Of a DNA stretch of 64,000 bases, positions 57,494 to 64,000 are shown in pieces. A program made the position numbers and the translations under genes. The notes beneath the pieces were generated by a model. It was not told where the DNA came from. It saw nothing but the letters and a program-made list of their open reading frames with translations, and ran no database searches. Numbering within the stretch: position 1 is the stretch's first letter; every line of letters begins with the position of its first letter. The DNA is from Photobacterium iliopiscarium. GTDB taxonomy: Bacteria; Pseudomonadota; Gammaproteobacteria; Enterobacterales; Vibrionaceae. The stretch spans positions 124,001 to 188,000 of the forward strand of contig NZ_PYOO01000005.1 of NCBI RefSeq assembly GCF_003026395.1, written 5' to 3'.

Positions 57494-57961
57494 ATGGATG
57501 ATTTACAGCTATGGATCGCCACCATAAAGACATGGTACCGTAAAGATAATCCTCACAATATTGAGCCTCTTATCGCGATCATTAGCGCCACGCCAGCGCG
57601 TTTATTTACCGCGCCAGATCTAAACCTAAATAAACAAAATAATCATAACTATGAAGAAGCATTGGCTTATTGGCTTGATGGGTGTCAAAAAATCAGCCAG
57701 TTTCATCGCCAACAACAACCAGAGCTCGCCTTTACTTATCTCCAATTACCTTATGCCAAGTTACAAGCACTTATCTGTGATCCACAACAAGGTGCAACCA
57801 CAAAACGCTGGGGATTAAAAAAGCTCGATAGCATCATTGTTAAGTTATTAGAATTTTGCCAATGCCAGCAACCGCAACACTGGCAACAACAACGTCGTGA
57901 TTTGATCGATCTGCATGTCATCTTCATGGCAGCACAACAACATCTTAACCTTAGATATTAG
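57494..57961 (+). CDS. Hypothetical helical protein
   Basis: A 155-residue soluble protein, start MDDLQLWIATIKTWYRKDNP, rich in Gln and helix-forming residues with no signal or membrane segment. AAGGA 9 bases upstream supports translation. It ends 20 bases before the convergent sgrR stop. Family not recognised. Confidence 0.65.
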   Translation: MDDLQLWIATIKTWYRKDNPHNIEPLIAIISATPARLFTAPDLNLNKQNNHNYEEALAYWLDGCQKISQFHRQQQPELAFTYLQLPYAKLQALICDPQQGATTKRWGLKKLDSIIVKLLEFCQCQQPQHWQQQRRDLIDLHVIFMAAQQHLNLRY

Positions 57962-57981
57962 TACCATGACAACTATAATAA

Positions 57982-59688
57982 CTACGATGACTGAGGCTTA
58001 CTCCATACCGATTTAAAATCAAACCACCCGAGTAAGTTCGACTCCATTCCTTGCAGTTGTACGTTATCATCAACGCCTAACCAGTTATGGAAGAGCGGAA
58101 TAATTTGCCCTGTTTGCGATAATGTTTCACCAATAATATCACCGGGAAACTTGGTAGTTGACGTTGAGCGCCATTCACTGATCACTTGCTGTAATTGCTT
58201 AAATTCATCACTCGGCATTACGCGCTGAATATGATTGAAATTATGCAACCACGCTAGAATAGCATCACTCCGATTGCTTCCCAAACTCATGCCATTTAGC
58301 CAGATATCAATCTTTTCAGCGTGCTTTCCTAGAACGATATCTTCATAGCTTAATTCCATTATATTTAGCCGAATACCATCTTTCATCAGGATTTTTTCAA
58401 TCAAAGAGGCAACATACGGATAAATAGGATGTTCATGTTGGTAAGCCAGTGTCACTACTCTTTTATGCGGCATAACAACAGGTTCAGGCACTTGTTGAGT
58501 ATGGATCCAACCAGGTAATAACCCATAAGCATTAAATAACTTAAAATCCCCCACCTGTGTTAAATCCATCTCACGCATCACATTTAAACTATATAACCGT
58601 GATTGAAAATAACGCAGCCATTGTGGATCTTGCGCTAAACCAGAAATACGATTCAACAATAAGAAGGTACAGCCTTGATCCATGGATAAGCGCGATGAAA
58701 TATGAACATGTTGCTCAAGTTTATCCCCCAAGGTCGGTTGTAAATAACACGCAGCAAAATGATTTAATATCCACACTTCAACCACATCACTTAACGCTCT
58801 AAAACCAAAATAATGCTCAAAGGCTTCAAGTTTAAACCGCTGCTTATCATTAACCGCCACTTTATAAGGGCCAGTGCCTATCGGGAAAATATTATAATCA
58901 GAGATCAAAGCATGATTAGCAGGCTGGATCATCGCGCAAATATTGGCTAATAAATCAGGAAAGCGATAATCATCTTGAGATAAATGAAAATCAATAATAT
59001 TAATAAACGGTGACGACACTTTATCGATATGTGCAAATAAAGCTAGCTGCTTCACTTCTGAAAACGTCGCAAAAATATCATTACTATCAAGCAATCGACC
59101 ATCATGAAATCGAATCGCTGGTCGTAAATAAAAGCGCCAATGCCGTGGTGTTATCGCTTCCCAAGCATGGGCAATATCGCCAATAACCGTTTCTTGTTCC
59201 CCTTTTTCCTCTTTTAGCTGCGTTAGACCACTAAAAATTTGCCTTACAAGATGCTGTTCAGAACGACGTAATGGCTTTAGCGGTGTGATATTTTCAAAGC
59301 TACGATAATAAGGTAAACGGACAATTTGCTTGCCTTGATGATGTGAAATACCTAATTGTTCTTGAATCAACTGTACCAATTTTTCAGCATTATTATCCAA
59401 GGCCACCAAAGCGGGCTCTAACTTACCATCAGCCACTAACTTACGGGCATGGTGAAGCTGTAACTCGCTGTCTGTATTATTAAAAATAAGTCGCGACTGT
59501 TTACCTCGGCCAACAGCGGGTTGCCAGTCAACCCAACCTTTCTCGACCATCTTATTGATCACCATTCGCACGTTACGGCGCGTACAAAACAGAACTTCAG
59601 AGATATCTTGCAGGTTAGTCTCAGTGCAATCACCACCAAAGTGATTGTACAAACGTTGAAATTGCAATTTAAGCCGTTGACCACTCAT
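57982..59688 (-). CDS. sgrR: SgrR-family transcriptional regulator
   Basis: A 568-residue regulator with an N-terminal winged helix (LQDISEVLFCTRRNVRMVIN, then WVDWQPAVGRGKQSRLIF). A periplasmic-binding-protein-like domain (SBP_bac_5, about 160-560) follows: WEAITPRHWRFYLRPAIRFH, FPIGTGPYKV and IPLFHNWLG. SgrR senses sugar-phosphate stress and activates the divergent small RNA sgrS in enterics. A candidate SgrS lies upstream here on the other strand. Confidence 0.9.
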   Translation of the reverse strand: MSGQRLKLQFQRLYNHFGGDCTETNLQDISEVLFCTRRNVRMVINKMVEKGWVDWQPAVGRGKQSRLIFNNTDSELQLHHARKLVADGKLEPALVALDNNAEKLVQLIQEQLGISHHQGKQIVRLPYYRSFENITPLKPLRRSEQHLVRQIFSGLTQLKEEKGEQETVIGDIAHAWEAITPRHWRFYLRPAIRFHDGRLLDSNDIFATFSEVKQLALFAHIDKVSSPFINIIDFHLSQDDYRFPDLLANICAMIQPANHALISDYNIFPIGTGPYKVAVNDKQRFKLEAFEHYFGFRALSDVVEVWILNHFAACYLQPTLGDKLEQHVHISSRLSMDQGCTFLLLNRISGLAQDPQWLRYFQSRLYSLNVMREMDLTQVGDFKLFNAYGLLPGWIHTQQVPEPVVMPHKRVVTLAYQHEHPIYPYVASLIEKILMKDGIRLNIMELSYEDIVLGKHAEKIDIWLNGMSLGSNRSDAILAWLHNFNHIQRVMPSDEFKQLQQVISEWRSTSTTKFPGDIIGETLSQTGQIIPLFHNWLGVDDNVQLQGMESNLLGWFDFKSVWSKPQSS

Positions 59689-59821
59689 AAAAAGGGGAAC
59701 CTTATTTATCGATTTATACTCTTTTAACTTTTCTACTTTAACTTAAAATAGAGCATGTCAAAACAAAAACGTATCATCACAGAGCAAAATTACGCATGTT
59801 AACTCTGTGGCGTTTAATGTA

Positions 59822-59940
59822 TTGACAAGGTTAATGAACATTGTCTGCAATGTGTTCCCCCAAACCATTGTGACTCCTGAGTGATCATTAATAACACTGG
59901 TTGATATAAGCATTTTATTATATCAGCCAGTCTTTCCTCT
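59822..59940 (+). ncRNA. Candidate SgrS-like small RNA with promoter and terminator
   Basis: Divergent from sgrR, as in E. coli. A perfect TTGACA (59822-59827) with TGCAAT 18 bases on could serve as promoter, giving a start near 59858. The transcript would contain TGTGACTCCTGAGTGATC (59870-59887). CTCCTGAGT is complementary to ACTCAGGAG, which I recall as the E. coli ptsG ribosome-binding region, and the flanks resemble the SgrS seed. A 14-bp hairpin (ACTGGTTGATATAA / TTATATCAGCCAGT, one G-U) plus a pyrimidine-rich tail would end it. No SgrT frame is seen. The U tract is imperfect. Confidence 0.4.
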
Positions 59941-60050
59941 TTTCTTACATCAAACTCTGTCATGCGACACAAACATAACGACAGAAGTTGCTTATTGAAT
60001 CGAATATAGGTAAAAACATAACCCTCTATTTCTTAAAACCCATTATCATC

Positions 60051-60791
60051 ATGCCTGAATCTATTTCTCAACCTTACGATTTTTCCTCTTTAGTTCACAG
60101 TCGCCGTTCGGTACGTAAATATGATTTAACGGCCGAGTTTGATCATCAAGCAGTTGCTCGCGCATTAGAATTAGCCGCCCTTTCACCCAACAGTTCCAAT
60201 ATGCAATTATGGCAGTTCCACCGTGTGATTAATGATAACAAACGCCAGCAATTAGCCACACTTTGCATGGATCAAAATGCTGCTAAGACTGCAAATGAAC
60301 TAGTCGCATTTGTGATCACTCCCGATAAATGGCAACAGCGCACACGCATTAATGCTGCCCACATTCGAGAAATGTTTAAAGGCCGTGATGATAAAGCCTC
60401 TAAACGCGCCCTTAAATATTATGAAAAGCTGATCCCGTTTGTGTATCGTAATGACCGATTTGGTCTTTTGGGCTTAGGTCGTCGCTTAATCTGTGCATTT
60501 TTAGGCAGAAACAAGCCAATGATGCGTGAAGTGAGTAAAGCCGATTTACGGGTTTGTTTGCACAAAAGCAGTTCACTGGCAGCAATGACATTTATGATGG
60601 CAATGCGTGCAGAAGGCTATGACACGTGTCCAATGGAAGGATTTGACTCTAAACGCGCAAAAGCCTTACTTGGCCTTAAAAGCAGCGATGAAATCACCAT
60701 GATTGTTAGCTGTGGCAAGCGCACAGAAGAAGGTATTTATGGCGAGCGTCAACGGGTTGATAATCAAGAGATCATCATTACGCATGCTTGA
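60051..60791 (+). CDS. Nitroreductase family protein
   Basis: About 246 residues of the FMN-dependent nitroreductase fold. The FMN site starts at VHSRRSVRKYDL and ALELAALSPNSSNMQLWQFH. The second half has MTFMMAMRAEGYDTCPMEGF and the C-terminal MIVSCGKRTEEGIYGERQR. The insert with KYYEKLIPFVYRN is longer than in minimal family members. I use the ATG at 60051; an upstream TTG at 59988 would add 21 residues. The substrate is unknown. Confidence 0.88.
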   Translation: MPESISQPYDFSSLVHSRRSVRKYDLTAEFDHQAVARALELAALSPNSSNMQLWQFHRVINDNKRQQLATLCMDQNAAKTANELVAFVITPDKWQQRTRINAAHIREMFKGRDDKASKRALKYYEKLIPFVYRNDRFGLLGLGRRLICAFLGRNKPMMREVSKADLRVCLHKSSSLAAMTFMMAMRAEGYDTCPMEGFDSKRAKALLGLKSSDEITMIVSCGKRTEEGIYGERQRVDNQEIIITHA

Positions 60792-60890
60792 TAGTTTGAC
60801 TCATCGAATACACAAGCAATAAAATACAAAAGCGTATGGCATTAATGTTCTGTTATATGCGCTATCCCTTGGTTAGTAAGAGTAATTCAA

Positions 60891-61277
60891 ATGTCTAATG
60901 TCGTTCAGCTTTCTATGTTCAGTCAGAATAAAAAAACGAACACTCCCCCACAAGCCAAATCATCAAGCCCTAAAGCTTTAAGAGAACAGGCTGTATTAAA
61001 ACAACAAAATTGTTGTTACTTTTGTGGCACACGTAAAGAAACTAAAGATCTTAACTGGCTTAATCAGGTTGGTTTTAAACAAAAAGCGCATGTTGTCTGT
61101 GGTAGCTGTAGCTCTGATGCTAAATCACGCCCAATGGATGAACTGCGAATAATTCTGGCACTCAAGGCAATGGATTTTAGAACCATTAAGATTCAACAAT
61201 ATCTAGAGTTAAGAGAGAAAGGTATTCATATAGATGGCGTTCGTGATTACAAGTTCTACTTTGAAACTATTGAGTGA
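60891..61277 (+). CDS. Hypothetical zinc-ribbon protein
   Basis: A 128-residue protein with CCYFCGTRKE (about 41-50) and VVCGSCSSDA (about 73-82), a CxxC...CxxC pair likely binding one zinc, as in HNH or ribbon folds. The helical C-terminus (MDELRIILALKAMDFRTIKI) follows. No catalytic HNH histidine is evident. Function unknown. Confidence 0.65.
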   Translation: MSNVVQLSMFSQNKKTNTPPQAKSSSPKALREQAVLKQQNCCYFCGTRKETKDLNWLNQVGFKQKAHVVCGSCSSDAKSRPMDELRIILALKAMDFRTIKIQQYLELREKGIHIDGVRDYKFYFETIE

Positions 61278-61366
61278 TGATAAGCTAGAAAAACGCTAAC
61301 AAAAATAATGGCATTAATGCGTAGTAATTAAAAAATATAATTATAAATCAATAAATTAAACTGATG

Positions 61367-61440
61367 GGTTCACGCAAAAGATAACGTTCGATATGAACAG
61401 GTATCAACTACGCGACACATGTTGTTATCTGTTAAGCCTT
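61367..61440 (-). repeat. attC-like repeat, copy 1 (downstream of the MBL gene)
   Basis: On the minus strand it begins GCTTAACAGATAAC (fits RYYYAAC) and ends GAACGTTATCTTTTGCGTGA, with AGATAAC / GTTATCT able to pair. It shares both ends with copy 2 at 62664-62790. The position right after a minus-strand gene matches integron gene cassettes. The GTTRRRY end is not clear. Confidence 0.45.
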
Positions 61441-61447
61441 TCTAACG

Positions 61448-62293
61448 TTAGATAGTAAGACTACGACCGGTTGGAAAGTATTCTAAGCGATCACCAAGCA
61501 CGCCTTTCAAAATATGATAGGCTTTCATTCCGGTACAGTGACCTGTATACAACTTATCTATTGGATAATTTAAGATAGATTCACCAATTTCTTCTATCTG
61601 CTTTTTAGTTCCACCAATACTATTAAATAATGGTAATCCGACCAAGTGAAAGCCACCAACAACCGCTTTGATTTTTGTATTTGGAAAATGACTAATTGCA
61701 GTATCTATCATATTTAGAACACCACTGTGAGCACAGCCAGTAAACACGATAAGTCCGTCACTTTCTTTAACCACAAGTAATAATTCATGATCAAAGTTAT
61801 CAGGTTTACAACACCCATCAGATTTAGTAAAAAGGTATTTATTACCCTTTGGTTTCGCATATTTATTACTTAAATCAGTGATAACGAAAATATTAGATGA
61901 AATCTCAGTCATTTGATTAACAAAGGTTAGTCGATTAGCACCTTTGACCAATAACTGTTTATCCATACCAATATTGCTTTTAAAGCCAAATGTTTTAAAC
62001 AAATAATTGGTTTCTTCGCATTCACGAAAATAGACCTGAGCTTTCGAGTTACGATCTAAAAAGTGACTAACTCCGTTGCAATGATCATGATGACGATGTG
62101 AAATAATAGTTGCGTCTACATTGTTAATATCAACATTCAATAATGTTGCATTATCACAAAAAGCTTCACTGCTTCCGGCATCAAATAATATACTTTTCCC
62201 CATAACGCTTGCGTGAATAGATAGCCCTCTTTCTATCGCTAGGTCTGTTCGATTATTCAATCTTGTATTATCAATTAAAGATGTCAATATCAT
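61448..62293 (-). CDS. MBL-fold metallo-hydrolase (DHPPP-synthase-like)
   Basis: About 281 residues. It has the metallo-beta-lactamase motif SHRHHDHCNG, preceded by ILFDAGSS, and FTGCAHSGVLNMI and VVGGFHLVG, which place it with the MJ0301/Rv-type group related to methanopterin-pathway hydrolases. The function in bacteria is unknown. I use the ATG at 62293; a TTG at 62311 is possible. It lies in the accessory tail and is followed by an attC-like repeat. Confidence 0.82.
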   Translation of the reverse strand: MILTSLIDNTRLNNRTDLAIERGLSIHASVMGKSILFDAGSSEAFCDNATLLNVDINNVDATIISHRHHDHCNGVSHFLDRNSKAQVYFRECEETNYLFKTFGFKSNIGMDKQLLVKGANRLTFVNQMTEISSNIFVITDLSNKYAKPKGNKYLFTKSDGCCKPDNFDHELLLVVKESDGLIVFTGCAHSGVLNMIDTAISHFPNTKIKAVVGGFHLVGLPLFNSIGGTKKQIEEIGESILNYPIDKLYTGHCTGMKAYHILKGVLGDRLEYFPTGRSLTI

Positions 62294-62663
62294 AAAAGAA
62301 TTACCTATCAATATAAATTTGAGCCTTAACTCTTAACGCCTGCATACGTTTACTACCTTGCAACTATACTTAATATTGACGCCTTAAAATGAGAAACACT
62401 CACCAGACTGAGATTACCAAGTGTAGTAAATCGGGTTGATACATTTGTTGAACGAACAACACATTACCCACCTAACTCTACAAGATAAACGTCCTGCCAC
62501 TATTGATGGTTCTGTAATTGAAAATAACGATCGTTGATTTATGCGTTATGGTAAAGAATAACTCTGGTTATTATACGTCATCTCGGAAGTTGAGGAACGA
62601 AGCTATCCGTGATCTACTCAAGGGGAGTTTGAGCCTTGAAGAAATCAATGCATTCAATTAATT
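62294..62663. other. Non-coding accessory spacer
   Basis: About 370 bases upstream of the MBL gene with no sound reading frame. It contains half of the MITE-like repeat (62571-62620) and presumably the MBL promoter. Confidence 0.45.
62571..62620. repeat. Partial copy of the MITE-like element
   Basis: Identical in 45 of 50 positions to 63941-63990, including the unbroken block GAACGAAGCTATCCGTGATC. Only the right half of the element is present. Confidence 0.75.
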
Positions 62664-62790
62664 GGCTCACGCCAAGGATAACGCTCGACTTCTTTCAGCA
62701 TCCTTGATGACATTCGTAATATTTGCTTGGGCTTGTCCAACACTTGAATAGGTGTCGGCTGCGGGACACATATCCTTATCTGTTAGCTTT
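62664..62790 (-). repeat. attC-like repeat, copy 2 (downstream of the DUF2971 gene)
   Basis: The minus strand shows CTAACAGATAAGGATATGTG at the left and GAGCGTTATCCTTGGCGTGA at the right, related to copy 1 with about 50 extra bases in the centre. It overlaps the DUF2971 stop codon, as cassette recombination sites often do. Confidence 0.45.
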
Positions 62791-63622
62791 CTTTTGACCA
62801 ATTCAAAAGGACGTATGCATGGTGTTCCCAATGTAATTTTTTACACGGCACATTTAACTCCTTTGCTAATTTTTGAATTGTTGGCTTATAAACGTAAGGA
62901 AAAGCATCCCCTAAAATAATAGAGTGAATACATGTATTAAGGTCTATATAAATAAACTCTGAATCATCTATTTTTTCAATGTTTATAGCTACAACTCTAA
63001 ACTCATTCTCATCTTTATAATCTGGTTGTTTGGTAAAGAGCAAAGACTGACTAAACTCTTTTATAAAACTTAAAGCTATATCACCGCTCTTAGATTCATC
63101 AAGTACTGGAGCATCGACATCTAAACATGGAATATTTGATTCTAAACTAGGCTCTTCATAAGCTACATTGCTTGATTTTAAAACATGAGTTCTTCGATAT
63201 TGATCTTTTAACTGTTTTAAAAATTTCGATTTAGAAATAACGATGCAAATACCTCTATGGTTATCACCATATTGAGACCACATTCTCGATTTGAGTAATC
63301 CATGTGTAGATAGTTTATTATCAACAAATGAGCTTTGACAAAAAGAAATGAATTTTGTCTCTTTTCTTAAAAATTCGTCAATTAAATTTGTAACTTCTGA
63401 TACTTTATCGTTATGGCGATCTTCCCAACCCCACCCAATTGCTCCTGTTAATTTTTGTTTATACTCTTGAGGATCATTAGTACCAGAAAGAGTCCCGAAC
63501 CTAAGAGTTCGATCATTCAAAATATTTTCAATTGCAGTATCTTTTTTAGTAAAATGAAATAATGCGTCTTTAGACGATAAGAACTCCATTTCAGAATCTG
63601 TTTTATTATATGGGAATTTCAA
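62783..63622 (-). CDS. DUF2971 domain-containing protein
   Basis: A 279-residue protein typical of DUF2971: ALFHFTKKDTAIENILNDRT, LRFGTLSGTNDPQEYKQ, FISFCQSSF, SRMWSQYGDNHRGICIVI and DENEFRVV. This family is scattered among accessory regions, including integron cassettes and defence islands; its activity is unknown. The start is TTG with AGGAG 8 bases upstream; an ATG 11 codons later is the alternative. Confidence 0.82.
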   Translation of the reverse strand: MKFPYNKTDSEMEFLSSKDALFHFTKKDTAIENILNDRTLRFGTLSGTNDPQEYKQKLTGAIGWGWEDRHNDKVSEVTNLIDEFLRKETKFISFCQSSFVDNKLSTHGLLKSRMWSQYGDNHRGICIVISKSKFLKQLKDQYRRTHVLKSSNVAYEEPSLESNIPCLDVDAPVLDESKSGDIALSFIKEFSQSLLFTKQPDYKDENEFRVVAINIEKIDDSEFIYIDLNTCIHSIILGDAFPYVYKPTIQKLAKELNVPCKKLHWEHHAYVLLNWSKES

Positions 63623-63867
63623 TTTATATCTCCTTGAGAGCTAACAACTTATTATATTAACAACTTGCCCGAATTTGTTCTTTGAACATCCGCCCGTATT
63701 TATCTTTTCATAATATAAAAAACATTATAAATCAGATTCATTTCACTTATTAATCCCAATAATAATCACAAAATCGGGCACTGACCTGTTAGTTTCTGGA
63801 TTTTCTACTAATGATGAATATAAGAATATTTGGCAATAGTATATTTAGTTTGAAAACTCAACGCGCT

Positions 63868-63991
63868 GTGAATAGATTCCCTATCGCCCTCGCGGGCATT
63901 CACTGTAGGGAATGACGGGGTTTGGTATACACTCAGCCCATTATTCATCATCTCGAAAGTTGAAGAACGAAGCTATCCGTGATCTATTCAC
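63868..63991. mobile_element. MITE-like element with terminal inverted repeats
   Basis: A 124-base unit bounded by GTGAATAGAT (63868-63877) and ATCTATTCAC (63982-63991), exact inverted repeats that extend imperfectly to about 20 bases. Inside is a nested palindrome (ATTCCCTA / TAGGGAAT at 63876-63913, with GCCC/GGGC at the centre). No coding capacity and no obvious target duplication. Its right half recurs at 62571-62620. Confidence 0.6.
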
Positions 63992-64000
63992 CACGTGATC

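Overview
The window reads as a chromosomal segment of an AT-rich marine gammaproteobacterium of the Vibrionaceae, most likely Photobacterium. This is an inference from gene content and order: a MerR-linked photolyase operon, RavA-ViaA, a VC0807-family membrane protein, MsrPQ, YibL, a CarRS/VprAB-like two-component system with a PepSY protein, and SgrR. About 55 protein genes can be supported. No rRNA, no intact tRNA and no CRISPR array was seen.

Layout. (1) 1-6.1 kb: a tightly packed minus-strand operon (DUF523/DUF1722 protein, MerR regulator, CPD photolyase, NTF2-like protein, SDR, FAD oxidoreductase, DUF1365 protein running off the edge). Its leader carries two paired TGTACA motifs of the kind used by LitR/CarH-type light-responsive MerR proteins. 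(2) 6.2-21 kb: housekeeping genes, namely a YdcF-like protein, rlmF, an ionotropic-glutamate-receptor-like channel, ravA-viaA, a PstS-like phosphate-binding protein, a sulfurtransferase, a nucleotidyltransferase-fold protein, a DUF5718 protein, a secreted trypsin-like protease, a precorrin-2 dehydrogenase-like protein, a DUF1097 protein and nagZ. (3) 21-38 kb: a CSS-EAL phosphodiesterase, several small or uncharacterised membrane proteins, nagA, a DUF368 (PopT-type) transporter, a SCO protein, Lpp next to an L,D-transpeptidase, an acyl desaturase, msrPQ and a decayed region with a MATE-like fragment. (4) 38-57 kb: pflB with a DASS symporter, an MTHFR-like protein, yibL, beta-oxidation-type SDR and enoyl-CoA hydratase genes, an 860-residue secreted protein with an N-terminal chitin-binding-like domain, sodC, ppiC, PepSY-RR-HK and ltaE. 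(5) 57-61.3 kb: sgrR with a divergent candidate SgrS small RNA, a nitroreductase and a zinc-ribbon protein. (6) 61.3-64 kb: an accessory tail with an MBL-fold protein and a DUF2971 protein. Each is followed by a related attC-like repeat, and a MITE-like element with terminal inverted repeats closes the window.

Themes. Light and oxidative damage defence recur (photolyase operon, MsrPQ, SodC, SCO). So does envelope maintenance (Lpp and its likely anchoring enzyme, PopT, NagZ/NagA, CarRS-like signalling). The best candidates for something undescribed are the LitR-type double operator with its uncharacterised lipid/redox genes, the possible SgrT-less SgrS, the cassette-like tail, the prokaryotic iGluR-like channel and the 860-residue secreted protein. 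Several start codons were moved from the longest reading frame to an internal start because of a good ribosome-binding site; each case is noted.
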